A stretch of 64,000 bases of DNA, taken from the NCBI GenBank assembly GCA_027492795.1, contig JAPUEB010000044.1, positions 79,924-143,923 on the forward strand, in the 5' to 3' direction. The DNA is from Chryseobacterium sp. (GTDB lineage: Bacteria; Bacteroidota; Bacteroidia; Flavobacteriales; Weeksellaceae). The notes under the pieces are model-generated. The model had not been told where the DNA came from. It ran no database searches and worked only from the letters and a program-made list of their open reading frames with translations. Made by a program: the position numbers and the translations under genes. Every line of letters begins with the position of its first letter. Position 1 is the first letter of the stretch. This document shows positions 27,363 through 35,613 of this stretch, one piece after another.

Positions 27363-28880
27363 TTAAGCTTCATTAATTATTTCTTCATCTTCTAAAATAT
27401 CATCAATGAAATAATTGATGTCTTTTCTGTCGTATTTGTCTGGAAATTGATAGCCATTTATCAAAATAATAGGTGTGAAATTTAACTGTTTTTCTGCGTT
27501 TTCTTCTCCAATTTCATAATACGCTTTCAAGTTTTCAGAAGATGTTTGTAGGTGAGGATATAGCTTCTGCAATTTTTCTAATTTACGCTCCTCATACCAA
27601 TATCTTATAAGCTTCAACAAATCACTTGCGTTATTTTTGTAGGTGGCATCAAATAGAGAAATCAAATTTTTGTATTCTTCATGTTCATTTTCAGTAATGT
27701 TGAACCGTATTTGAAGGGATATGCTTTCATTGTGATTTTCAATAATTTTTTCGATAAGGTGATGAGCATCTTTGCAATATCCACAGTAAGGATTAGAAAT
27801 AAGGGTAATATGAATTTTTGCATTTTCATTTCCAAAGAAAAACCCTGCTTTTGGGTCTTTGAAGATTACTTTTTCTTTGTCTAACAATTCTCTTTTAAAG
27901 AGTTCATAATTTCTTTTGAAGCGCAGGTTCTTTATATTTTCTTTTCTGTATTTTTCCTTCTCTTCGATGGTTTTTGAAATATAGTGTATAAGGAACAGTA
28001 CAATTAGAAAAGAAAAAAGTGTAACCAACAATTCTAAAATTGAAAAGTCCTCACGAAAACTGAAATAGGCAATAGCAAACTGCGCCAACAAAATACCAAT
28101 CACCAAACCGCAAACCTTGCAAAAAATTTTTTGGCTTATCTGGTAATAAACAGAATAAATAACGCTGAAGAGAGACAGAGAAGTAATTCCCAAAAACACA
28201 ATGCTCTCTTTTGAAATAAGGAGTGGCAGTATAGATATAGCAATGAAATAAACAAACCCAAAATCTGAAAATTTCATATCGAAAAGCTTGAAATCTTTAG
28301 ACTGAATAATTTTCTTGCAGGCATCCTCCGAAGATTGTTGTTTTGCTCCCATCCCACAGAAACTTTGCAGAACAACCGAATCTGAACCAAATTTTTCTTT
28401 GAAAATTTCATAAAAAAGATAAACTCCCGATAAAGAGAGCATTTGGAATAGGAAGCTCCAAACTTTCCAATTTAGAAAGGTGTTTATAAGAAGAATAGCT
28501 AATGTTGAAAATAAAATAACTAAATAAAGGAGGCTATTGGGTTTTACAGTTTTTTCTACATTCTTTTTCTCAAAAAGAAGGACGAAATCTTTGGCGTTTT
28601 CCTTTAAAGTATCAAAAGAAACCAATTCCTCTTTATCTGTAAAAATTTTTGCTTGGCTACCGTTTCTATGTACAAGCGCAAAATTACCCTTGTAAATGGT
28701 GATAAATTCTTCCGGAAGTTCCTCCCAATATTCTTTCTCCAGTTCATAAGCATCGTTTTTTACGCCCAAGAAATTGAGCGTGTCGCTGAACGCTAATGCA
28801 GAAGAGTAATTGGGGTGGGATTGGAATTGGAATTGGAATTCAGATGAATTAAGATTCAAATTTTCCAGCACGCCATTCAT
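27363..28880 (-). CDS. C39-like/VKOR/DsbA-like membrane disulfide-forming protein
   Basis: 505 residues in three parts. Residues 20-85 (HPNYSSALAFSDTLNFLGVKN through GNFALVHRNG) resemble a C39 peptidase domain lacking the catalytic Cys. Residues 115-300 form a VKOR-type helical membrane domain with Cys175, Cys188 and the CKVC pair at 254/257. Residues 340-500 are a DsbA/thioredoxin domain with NPYCGYC (Cys366/Cys369). VKOR domains pass electrons from a thioredoxin partner to quinone, so this should make disulfides in the periplasm. It overlaps the TlpA-like gene by 4 bp and precedes the ABC transporter by 48 bp. The six-Cys precursor is its likely client. Confidence 0.88.
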   Translation of the reverse strand: MNGVLENLNLNSSEFQFQFQSHPNYSSALAFSDTLNFLGVKNDAYELEKEYWEELPEEFITIYKGNFALVHRNGSQAKIFTDKEELVSFDTLKENAKDFVLLFEKKNVEKTVKPNSLLYLVILFSTLAILLINTFLNWKVWSFLFQMLSLSGVYLFYEIFKEKFGSDSVVLQSFCGMGAKQQSSEDACKKIIQSKDFKLFDMKFSDFGFVYFIAISILPLLISKESIVFLGITSLSLFSVIYSVYYQISQKIFCKVCGLVIGILLAQFAIAYFSFREDFSILELLVTLFSFLIVLFLIHYISKTIEEKEKYRKENIKNLRFKRNYELFKRELLDKEKVIFKDPKAGFFFGNENAKIHITLISNPYCGYCKDAHHLIEKIIENHNESISLQIRFNITENEHEEYKNLISLFDATYKNNASDLLKLIRYWYEERKLEKLQKLYPHLQTSSENLKAYYEIGEENAEKQLNFTPIILINGYQFPDKYDRKDINYFIDDILEDEEIINEA

Positions 28881-29920
28881 TTTTTCATAAGCTTTGTACT
28901 TAAATAATCATCAAGTTTTTCAGGAGAGACGTCCTGTGCTATTATATTGCCATCCGGATCTAATAAGAAATTTGTAGGATATTTTGAAACATTCATTTTA
29001 CGAGAAAAATCGGAATTTTCATCCCAATAATTCTTCCAATTAATATTGAGTTCAACAATTTTTCTTTTCCAATTTGGCAAATCCTTTTCACGATCTATAG
29101 ATATTCCAATTATTTCAAAATTTTTAGTACCATATTTTTCATAAATACTCAGAAACTTCGGCATTTGGTAAATGCATGGCTTACAGTAGCTGAACCAAAA
29201 ATCAAGAAGTACATATTGGTTTTTATTTTTTAAAATTATATCCTCTTTTTTTAATTCCATGTTTTTTAGCACAAATCCATCCCGAAGTGTATTTTGGAAG
29301 TTTCTAATATCATCAATTTTGTTCAAAAAGGCTTTAAAAATAGAAGTGGATTTGATGTTATCGGAAAAAGATGAAAGGGCTTCCTCTTGGTAATGATTAG
29401 GTTTGTTATTGCTAAACCTTTCTATTAAAATCCATAAAGCTACGAAGGATGAAGGGTTTTTCTTTATGTAATTAAGTAAAATATAATCTTCCAATGCATC
29501 ATTTACCTCTGTATTGTCGAATATGGATGTAATGTGTGCGCTCTTAAGCACATTCCTTAATTTTATATATTCATCATTCGTTTTTGAACCTCGTACTCTC
29601 AAAGTGATGCGTGAGTCTTTATTTTGATGATATTCAAGTTCTTGATAGCTGTTTTCCAGAAAAAAACCATCAGAAATGGTATTGTCTGTAACTAACCAAA
29701 AATAGGTGGGATAGTCTATATTTCCTTGAAATTTAAATTTTCCTTCTAAACTTGGTTTTTTACTTATACCATTTTCAATATTGAAAAAATTAAAAATTTT
29801 CGCATTTGGCTGAATAAGCCAAACACTATCAGTTTTAATATTGGTGTTTCCTTGTAGAAAAAACTTTTTTTGCTGAGCATTGATTTGAAAAGATAAAAGA
29901 ATAATAAATAGATATTTCAT
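28877..29920 (-). CDS. TlpA-like periplasmic thiol-disulfide oxidoreductase
   Basis: 347 residues with a short Sec signal (MKYLFIILLSFQINA). The N-terminal half (about 18-120) looks like the DUF4369 domain often attached to Bacteroidetes TlpA/ResA proteins. The thioredoxin domain holds LLDFWFSYCKPCIYQMP (Cys246/Cys249) and a cis-Pro segment SKYPTNFLLDPDG. It could reduce, isomerise or transfer disulfides on the exported peptide. Gene order precursor, TlpA-like, VKOR, ABC, HlyD with an ATGA overlap supports one locus. Confidence 0.88.
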   Translation of the reverse strand: MKYLFIILLSFQINAQQKKFFLQGNTNIKTDSVWLIQPNAKIFNFFNIENGISKKPSLEGKFKFQGNIDYPTYFWLVTDNTISDGFFLENSYQELEYHQNKDSRITLRVRGSKTNDEYIKLRNVLKSAHITSIFDNTEVNDALEDYILLNYIKKNPSSFVALWILIERFSNNKPNHYQEEALSSFSDNIKSTSIFKAFLNKIDDIRNFQNTLRDGFVLKNMELKKEDIILKNKNQYVLLDFWFSYCKPCIYQMPKFLSIYEKYGTKNFEIIGISIDREKDLPNWKRKIVELNINWKNYWDENSDFSRKMNVSKYPTNFLLDPDGNIIAQDVSPEKLDDYLSTKLMKK

Positions 29921-29933
29921 GTATTATAAATTA

Positions 29934-29964
29934 AATACTGTTTCAAAAAAATTGAAACAGTATT
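29934..29964 (-). promoter_or_regulatory. Hairpin between the precursor gene and the maturation genes
   Basis: A perfect 13-bp stem (29934-29946 with 29952-29964) around a 5-nt loop, in the gap between the precursor stop and the TlpA-like start. It has no T run on the minus strand, so it looks more like a stabilising, processing or attenuating hairpin than a full terminator. Confidence 0.6.
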
Positions 29965-30055
29965 ATGTTAAGATTTTTTTTGACTATTAATTTGACAAGA
30001 AAAAATAATAGCTCTTTGGAAAGTGAAATTTTCTAATTACTTTTAACAAAGTTCA

Positions 30056-30259
30056 TTATGCACTTACACAACGTAACCACTTAGGGTCATTATTGATTAT
30101 TTTACAAGAACAGTTGTTCTGTACATTCCCACATGTTTGTCCCGCTTCACCACACGCTCCGCCTCCACATTGTCCATCATCAGGAGGAGCTATAAACTTA
30201 TCTGAACCGCCTTTTAAATTTTTAAATTCCTCTCTCGAAAGTTTCTTTAGATTTTTCAT
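30056..30259 (-). CDS. Double-glycine-leader peptide precursor with six-cysteine core (putative bacteriocin-like peptide)
   Basis: 67 residues from the ATG at 30259. The leader MKNLKKLSREEFKNLKGG ends in Gly-Gly, as in Bacteroidetes precursors cut by C39 peptidase transporters. The 49-residue core is Gly/Asn-rich with cysteines at 31, 36, 43, 50, 52 and 64, an even number fit for three disulfides. An in-frame start 25 codons upstream is rejected because it would bury the leader. A TAGTTTTG box lies 30 bp upstream. Downstream on the same strand are TlpA, VKOR/DsbA, C39-ABC and HlyD genes. No modification enzymes such as LanM or rSAM are near. Activity (antibacterial or signal) is unknown. Confidence 0.82.
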   Translation of the reverse strand: MKNLKKLSREEFKNLKGGSDKFIAPPDDGQCGGGACGEAGQTCGNVQNNCSCKIINNDPKWLRCVSA

Positions 30260-30288
30260 AATAAAATAATTTTGATTGTTAGACTTCT

Positions 30289-30296
30289 CAAAACTA
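30289..30296 (-). promoter_or_regulatory. -7 element for the precursor gene
   Basis: The minus strand reads TAGTTTTG (TAnnTTTG), 30 bp before the precursor ATG. The -33 position holds only weak similarity. Confidence 0.5.
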
Positions 30297-30328
30297 AAAA
30301 TTACTATGTTGTAAATATATAAAACCTT

Positions 30329-30405
30329 ATGCATATTTTATACATTTTATATGCGGATAAATTTACATTTTTTATCTTTGTTGTTATCCTAATGCATATT
30401 ATATG
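30329..30405. promoter_or_regulatory. Repeated TGCATATT motifs in the divergent promoter region (candidate operators)
   Basis: TGCATATT followed by TATA-rich DNA occurs at about 30330-30345 and again at about 30393-30404, on either side of the XRE gene promoter. A GCATAT/ATATGC inverted pair lies in the first copy. Sites for the adjacent XRE regulator are an inference. Confidence 0.4.
30373..30380 (+). promoter_or_regulatory. -7 element for the XRE regulator gene
   Basis: TATCTTTG matches TAnnTTTG and lies 22 bp before the ATG at 30403. Confidence 0.5.
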
Positions 30406-30775
30406 AAAACAAAATTGCAGGAAGTGCGCAACAGAAAAGGCTTATCGCAAGAACAGGTGGCTGAAATGGTGGGTATGACGCAGAGCAACTATAGCAGAAA
30501 AGAAAACGGTTTCACCAAAATGTTTCAACCAGAGTGGGAACTTATTGCAAAAAAAATTAGATGTTTCTTTAGAAGATATTTTTGAAGAAGATACTAAAAC
30601 CGTAATCTATAAAAACAAAGAAGGCAATAATAACTTCAATTTTGGCACCATCAATGTAAATATTCCAGATTTTGTTCTCAACTATATCAATATTCTTCAA
30701 GTTCAGACTGAAAAGCTACAAGCAGAAATTCAACTTTTAAAAGAAGAAAACGCTTCGCTAAAAAACCAAAAATAA
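30403..30775 (+). pseudogene. XRE-family regulator, reading frame broken at an A8 run
   Basis: Frame 1 encodes MKTKLQEVRNRKGLSQEQVAEMVGMTQSNYSRKENG..., a classic HTH_3 domain, but it leaves the family pattern after WELIAKK and stops at 30585. The next frame continues with LDVSLEDIFEEDTKTVIYKN and a C-terminal coiled coil (about 100-120), ending at 30775. The break is at eight A (30549-30556); seven A would give one 123-residue protein. A true mutation, transcript slippage on the A run, or a sequencing error are all possible. It is divergent from the peptide precursor and probably its regulator. A terminator follows at 30802. Confidence 0.8.
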
Positions 30776-30801
30776 TTTTTTACAATCACCATATTAAGTA
30801 C

Positions 30802-30828
30802 AAAAAGCATCCAGCAAGATGCTTTTTG
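30802..30828 (+). terminator. Terminator of the XRE regulator gene
   Basis: Perfect 10-bp stem AAAAAGCATC (30802-30811) with GATGCTTTTT (30818-30827), 6-nt loop, ending in T. Confidence 0.85.
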
Positions 30829-30874
30829 TGTTTAGTGATACTCTTTTTCAATATAATGATATCTTCACAAAAAC

Positions 30875-30922
30875 AAATTATAGCCTCAAAGAGTATAATT
30901 ATACCCTCCGAGGCTATAATTT
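30875..30922. repeat. Inverted repeat with nested palindrome between two terminators
   Basis: Arms AAATTATAGCCTC (30875-30887) and GAGGCTATAATTT (30910-30922) pair perfectly over 13 bp and enclose a smaller TATAATTATA palindrome. Confidence 0.6.
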
Positions 30923-30942
30923 GATACTTTTTGTATAAAAAA

Positions 30943-30980
30943 AGACTCTTTTAGTCTATAATTAATCACTGAAAGAGTCT
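30943..30980 (-). terminator. Terminator of the 160-residue gene downstream of actF
   Basis: Arms AGACTCTTTTAGT (30943-30955) and ACTGAAAGAGTCT (30968-30980), with one mismatch. Followed by a T run on the minus strand. Confidence 0.8.
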
Positions 30981-31002
30981 AAATAAAGTTCAATGCAATT
31001 TG

Positions 31003-31485
31003 CTAAGGTTTTGGCGGTGCATTTTTAGCGGAACGCTTGCTAAAACGCTGGGATAAATCCTCGTAAATTGGTTTTGCTGTCGGGATGCCTTGTCTCGCAG
31101 CCTCTTTTACCGGACCATAGTAGAGCATTGCCGCTACCAATGCCTCGCTTCCGGCAAGCATTACGGTATCTTCCATATCAGAAGCCAACTGTTGCGCAAG
31201 GTTTGCCAATGGATTTAGTTGCGACACAATAGCTTCGTCCTTCAAAAATTCTTCCTTGTTCATATAGGCAGGCGCAAACTCGGCATTGGTATCGAGATAG
31301 CTTTTTACCTTTTGTACTGTAGCAATAGTTTTATCCCCCATTTTGAAAAGAGATTTTCGCTGATCTGCAGTGAGTGCCTGTAAATAAGGTGCAAGTGCAG
31401 ATTTACATTCCTGTAACTTTTGCGTTACTTCCTCCAAAACAGATGAAGGAATTTCTTTGCTGATTTGATTGTTCGTTCCCATCAT
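31003..31485 (-). CDS. Conserved hypothetical protein, 160 residues
   Basis: No signal peptide; mostly helical, with VLEEVTQKLQECKSALAPYLQALTADQRKSLFKMGDKT at the start. I recall similar small proteins in Flavobacteria but no function. It lies between the actF terminator and its own terminator, so it is a separate transcript. M1 and M2 are both possible starts. Confidence 0.7.
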   Translation of the reverse strand: MMGTNNQISKEIPSSVLEEVTQKLQECKSALAPYLQALTADQRKSLFKMGDKTIATVQKVKSYLDTNAEFAPAYMNKEEFLKDEAIVSQLNPLANLAQQLASDMEDTVMLAGSEALVAAMLYYGPVKEAARQGIPTAKPIYEDLSQRFSKRSAKNAPPKP

Positions 31486-31562
31486 TTATAAATTTAATTG
31501 TTAAACAGAGTAAAAATACTGATTATATCTTTCATAAAAAATAGGTAAAGTATACTTTAATA

Positions 31563-31594
31563 GATAAAAAAAACCGGCTGAAATCAACCGGTTT
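31563..31594 (-). terminator. Terminator of the act operon
   Basis: Stem AAACCGG (31571-31577) with CCGGTTT (31588-31594), loop of 10, and a run of T on the minus strand. It lies 20 bp after the actF stop and marks the end of the operon. Confidence 0.85.
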
Positions 31595-31614
31595 GTTTTA
31601 TTTACTTCAAATCT

Positions 31615-32964
31615 TTAGAAAAGATATTCGAAAGTCTTCGATTCGTGTAGGAAAGGGTTTCCTTCCGGAATGAGTTTCAGTTTGCTTAAAGTATATAAAA
31701 CTGTAAACATAAATAACCCAACTATAAATAATACCGCTCCAATGGTTAGCAACAATACTTCAGGAGTTCTCCAGTATGGACCGATAGTTCCCGGCATTAC
31801 CATGTTGAAATAATCCCAAGCGTGACCGAAAATTACGATAACGGCCATAATGGTAACCACTTTGTAGTTTCTCTTGATGCTTGAACTTACCATTACCAAA
31901 AGCGGAATTAGGAAGTTAGGAATGAGCATCGGAAGATAAAGTTCTCTGTAGTGCTGGAATCTTCCGAAGAAATAGTTGGCTTCTTCCGGTACGTTTGCAT
32001 ACCAATACAACATGAACTGTGCGAACCAGGTGTACGTCCACAACATACTTGTTGCAAATAGGAATTTTCCTAAATCGTGAAGATGGTTGTCGTTAAACTG
32101 CGGTAAAAATCCGTTTTTCTTTAAATAAACACTTATCAAAATGGTAACAGCTACTGCACTGGATAACGCACTCACCATAGAATACCAAATATACATGGTA
32201 GAATACCAGTGAGGATCAATAGACATCAACCAATCCCAAGCCCAAGCTGCGGATGCAAAACCAAAGAATACGATATATCCAACCGCCCATCTGTAAAGCA
32301 TTTGGTAATCTCTCGCTGATTTTGTTTGGTCAACTTTTCTGGACTGACTTCTCAATTTCCATGCGAAGAACGATGCAATAACTACGTAAAGTACGGTTCT
32401 GATTGCATAGAAAGGAATATTGAGGAATTTTCTTTTTTCAAAAATAATGGGGTCAAAATCTGGGTTGGGTTTGCCATCAACAACTTGCGTTGTAAGTAGT
32501 GGATCCATCCAATGGAAAAGGTGACCGTTATGGGTAACATTCAAAATCATAATGATGATCAAAATAGCTCCACCAACAGGAATGTAGCCTCCAATTGCCT
32601 CCATTACCCTTGTAATGATGATAGACCAACCTGCGTGTGCAGCGTGCTGAATGCTGTAAAAAAACATGGTAGCACAACTTACCGCAAAGAAAAATACCGC
32701 AACAAAATGAATTGCCGCTAAAGGCTGATTATGAATTTGGTGCTTTGCATGATTTAGGTGAGCTGCATGATCTTGGTTTTTCAGAGCGATTTCGCTGGAG
32801 TGTGTAGGATTTGCGCTAACCGCAGATTTCGCTGCCTCCATCATGTGTTCTATTCTTGTATCATCAATACTGTGATTCATGAAATATCCCGCAGCAAAAA
32901 GAACTAATCCTGCAACGAGGAGTATTATAGATACTAATTTTAATTTAGGGGAAAAACTATACAT
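31615..32964 (-). CDS. actF: Alternative Complex III subunit ActF (quinol:cytochrome c oxidoreductase membrane subunit)
   Basis: 449 residues with about ten membrane helices. ActF is the smaller NrfD-like companion of ActC in ACIII. Seen here: IGGYIPVGGAI, a WAWDWLMSIDPHWYSTMYIWYSMV stretch characteristic of this subunit, and MLWTYTWFAQFMLYWYANVPEE. It contains a His-rich periplasmic loop near residues 60-80. It is the last gene of actABCDEF. No cytochrome oxidase genes follow, unlike many ACIII operons. Confidence 0.92.
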   Translation of the reverse strand: MYSFSPKLKLVSIILLVAGLVLFAAGYFMNHSIDDTRIEHMMEAAKSAVSANPTHSSEIALKNQDHAAHLNHAKHQIHNQPLAAIHFVAVFFFAVSCATMFFYSIQHAAHAGWSIIITRVMEAIGGYIPVGGAILIIIMILNVTHNGHLFHWMDPLLTTQVVDGKPNPDFDPIIFEKRKFLNIPFYAIRTVLYVVIASFFAWKLRSQSRKVDQTKSARDYQMLYRWAVGYIVFFGFASAAWAWDWLMSIDPHWYSTMYIWYSMVSALSSAVAVTILISVYLKKNGFLPQFNDNHLHDLGKFLFATSMLWTYTWFAQFMLYWYANVPEEANYFFGRFQHYRELYLPMLIPNFLIPLLVMVSSSIKRNYKVVTIMAVIVIFGHAWDYFNMVMPGTIGPYWRTPEVLLLTIGAVLFIVGLFMFTVLYTLSKLKLIPEGNPFLHESKTFEYLF

Positions 32965-32977
32965 TTCTTAATTCTTT

Positions 32978-33700
32978 TTATTTTTTAGTTGCTGTAGAAT
33001 CTGTTTTAGCTGCAGGAGCTGCTGCTGTAGTCGCCGCAGTTGTTGCAGGAGCCACCGCAGAAGTTGCTACACCTCCTTTGAAAGCGTTCATTACATACAT
33101 TGCTACTCTCCATCTATCTCCAGGTGTAAGTTGCCCAGCGAAAGACCCCATCGCGTTTCTACCGTGTGTCAAAACATAATGTACGGAACCTACAGTAATT
33201 TGTCTGTCTGCATATTTTGGTACACCAGCATAAGCTCCACTTGCAACGATAGAGCCTTGTCCGTCTCCGGCTGTTCCGTGGCAAGCTGCACAAGTACGAT
33301 CGAACAATACTTTTCCTCTTGCAAGGTCTTTTTCAGCATTAGCTGTGTTTAATGGTGATGCAGTAATTGCTTTGGAAGCATCGTAACCAGCATTATATTC
33401 ATCTGGAGTCATTTTTTTTGCAGAATTTTCTTCTATCACTCCATCTTTATTTTGGGCAACGCTTCCGTCAACTGGATATAGACCTGTAGCACCATCAGCT
33501 TTTACAAATGCAGGAATTTCATTTTCATGTTTAGAATATGCATCTTCTGCCTTCATCAAAGGATCATAAGCTACCGGAAAATACATATCCGGAAAATATA
33601 CCAATGGCGGATTGTCTTTTGGTCCGCAAGAATTCAGTAAAACTGCTGTGAAACCAAAGATTGCTGTTAATTTTAAAATACTTTTCTTCATGTTAAGCAT
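32978..33700 (-). CDS. actE: Alternative Complex III subunit ActE (mono-haem cytochrome c lipoprotein)
   Basis: 240 residues. A lipoprotein signal ends in LLNSCG, then a cytochrome c domain with CAACHG (one haem) near 138 and a distal Met region (GRNAMGSFAGQL). The C-terminal 30 residues are an Ala/Thr/Lys-rich tail. It carries electrons from the ACIII core towards the terminal oxidase. Two starts are possible: 33700, overlapping actD, or the ATG at 33691 one base after the actD stop, which gives a cleaner MKKS signal. Confidence 0.92.
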   Translation of the reverse strand: MLNMKKSILKLTAIFGFTAVLLNSCGPKDNPPLVYFPDMYFPVAYDPLMKAEDAYSKHENEIPAFVKADGATGLYPVDGSVAQNKDGVIEENSAKKMTPDEYNAGYDASKAITASPLNTANAEKDLARGKVLFDRTCAACHGTAGDGQGSIVASGAYAGVPKYADRQITVGSVHYVLTHGRNAMGSFAGQLTPGDRWRVAMYVMNAFKGGVATSAVAPATTAATTAAAPAAKTDSTATKK

Positions 33701-34214
33701 CTTTTACGGTTATTTCTTCAACACCTGTATCAATTAGGATTTGTTTTATCGCCTCCACGTCATTTGATACAAACTCCATCATAAATTTATCATCCGTAGT
33801 TCTTGGATCTGGATTTTGTGGTGCAGCTAACGGATACATTTTATTTCTTATTAAAAATGTAAGCGACATCATGTGTGCAGCACAAAATACCATTAATTCA
33901 AACATTGGAACTACAAAAGCCGGCATATTTTCCCACCATGCAAATGATGGTTTTCCACCGATATTTTGCGGCCAATCGTGGTTCATAGTGTACCATGAAA
34001 TAAGGATTGCAGTGGTAACACCATACACAGCGTAAATAAATGCTGCATCTGAAAGTCTGGTTTTTCTTAAGCCCATTGCTTTATCCAAACCGTGAACTGG
34101 AAATGGTGTATACACTTCGTTGATGTCTATTCCTTTTGCGCGGAAAGCCTTCACGCCGTCCATTAAATCGTCGTCGTCGGCATATAAACCGTATATTATT
34201 TTAGTGGTGCTCAT
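33693..34214 (-). CDS. actD: Alternative Complex III subunit ActD
   Basis: 173 residues with the DUF3341 pattern: MSTTKIIYGLYADDDDLMDGVKAFR start, IDINEVYTPFPVHGLD, then two membrane helices. The longer frame from 34241 adds nine residues (MKLIKQKKE) inside actC. The ATG at 34214 follows an AAGGAG and gives the normal family start, so it is preferred. Confidence 0.92.
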   Translation of the reverse strand: MSTTKIIYGLYADDDDLMDGVKAFRAKGIDINEVYTPFPVHGLDKAMGLRKTRLSDAAFIYAVYGVTTAILISWYTMNHDWPQNIGGKPSFAWWENMPAFVVPMFELMVFCAAHMMSLTFLIRNKMYPLAAPQNPDPRTTDDKFMMEFVSNDVEAIKQILIDTGVEEITVKDA

Positions 34215-35595
34215 CTCCTTCTTTTGCTTTATAAGTTTCACCTGATGTTTTCAAAATAGATTTCAATTCTGCCTGTGCAATTACAGGGAATGTTCTTGCG
34301 TATAATAAGAACAATACAGAGAAGAATCCGATAGTTCCTAAAAATACACCTACATCAATTATTGTTGGCTTGAAGCTCGTCCATGCACTTGGCAAATAAT
34401 CACTTGAAAGGTTGAGAACGATGATATCAAATCTCTCGAACCACATCCCTATGTTAATGATTAATGCCATGATGAAAGTAGCGATAATATTTGTTCTTAC
34501 TTTTTTGAACCAGAACAATGCCGGGAAAATTAAGTTACAAGAAATTAACGCCCAGAAAGCCCACCAATAACGACCTGTTGCAGCTCCCGGTGTAAGATAT
34601 GCGAAATCTTCGTATCTGGAACCGGAATACCAAGCGATGAAATATTCGCAGGCATAAGCTACGGTTACCATACCTCCAGTTACAATGATTACGATATTCA
34701 TAATTTCGATATGATACATGGTGATGTAATCTTCTAAGTGACAAACTTTTCTTGCAACCAAAAGTAGCGTTTGCACCATCGCAAATCCAGAGAAAATAGC
34801 TCCCGCAACGAAATACGGTGGATAAATGGTAGAGTGCCATCCTTTAATTACCGAAGTAGCAAAGTCAAAGGATACCGTGGTGTGAACCGAGAATACAAGT
34901 GGAGTTGCGATACCTGCAAGTACAAGGGAAAGTTCCTCGAATCTTTGCCAGTGTTTTGCTTTTCCTCCCCATCCAAATGCAAGGAAAGTATAGATTTTTT
35001 TCGTCCAAGGAGTTTTTGCACGGTCTCTAATCATTGCAAAGTCAGGAATTAATCCCATAAACCAGAAAACGGTTGATACGGAGAAATACGTGGAGATTGC
35101 AAATACGTCCCAGAAAAGCGGCGAGTTAAAGTTCGTCCAAAGTGAACCATATTGGTTCGGGATTGGGAATACCCAATATCCTACCCAAACTCTACCCATG
35201 TGAATTACTGGGAAAATAGCCGCCTGAACAACTGCGAAAATCGTCATCGCTTCTGCAGAACGGTTTACGGACATTCTCCATCTTTGTCTAAATAATAATA
35301 ATACTGCGGAAATTAGCGTTCCGGCGTGACCAATACCAACCCACCATACGAAGTTGGTAATATCCCAACCCCAGTTGACAGTTCTGTTTAGTCCCCAAGC
35401 TCCAATACCGATACCGATAGTGTAAGCTATACAACCGAATCCGTAGATGAAAAGTGCAAGCGCAGCGTAGAATGAAATCCACCACAGTTTTCCTGCTCTT
35501 TCCTCGATAGGTCTCGCGATATCTTCTGTGATATCATGATACGTTTTGTGACCAATAATTAAAGGTTCCCGAATCGGGGCTTCGTAATGTGACAT
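34201..35595 (-). CDS. actC: Alternative Complex III subunit ActC (NrfD/PsrC-like quinol-oxidising membrane subunit)
   Basis: 464 residues, ten predicted membrane helices. It starts MSHYEAPIREPLIIGHKTYHDITEDI and contains WWVGIGHAGTLISAVLLLFRQ and HTTVSFDFATSVIKGWHSTIYPPYFVAGAIFSG, both hallmarks of ActC. It is thought to hold the quinol site and pass electrons to the Fe-S subunit ActB. Spacing to actB is 18 bp; it overlaps actD. Confidence 0.94.
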   Translation of the reverse strand: MSHYEAPIREPLIIGHKTYHDITEDIARPIEERAGKLWWISFYAALALFIYGFGCIAYTIGIGIGAWGLNRTVNWGWDITNFVWWVGIGHAGTLISAVLLLFRQRWRMSVNRSAEAMTIFAVVQAAIFPVIHMGRVWVGYWVFPIPNQYGSLWTNFNSPLFWDVFAISTYFSVSTVFWFMGLIPDFAMIRDRAKTPWTKKIYTFLAFGWGGKAKHWQRFEELSLVLAGIATPLVFSVHTTVSFDFATSVIKGWHSTIYPPYFVAGAIFSGFAMVQTLLLVARKVCHLEDYITMYHIEIMNIVIIVTGGMVTVAYACEYFIAWYSGSRYEDFAYLTPGAATGRYWWAFWALISCNLIFPALFWFKKVRTNIIATFIMALIINIGMWFERFDIIVLNLSSDYLPSAWTSFKPTIIDVGVFLGTIGFFSVLFLLYARTFPVIAQAELKSILKTSGETYKAKEGDEHH

Positions 35596-35613
35596 TTTTT
35601 ACCTTATTATTAT

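Noticed and set aside
30545..30775. Separate small gene after the XRE domain
   Set aside because: Its sequence is the natural continuation of the XRE protein, so the A8 frameshift explains it better than a second gene starting at TTG.
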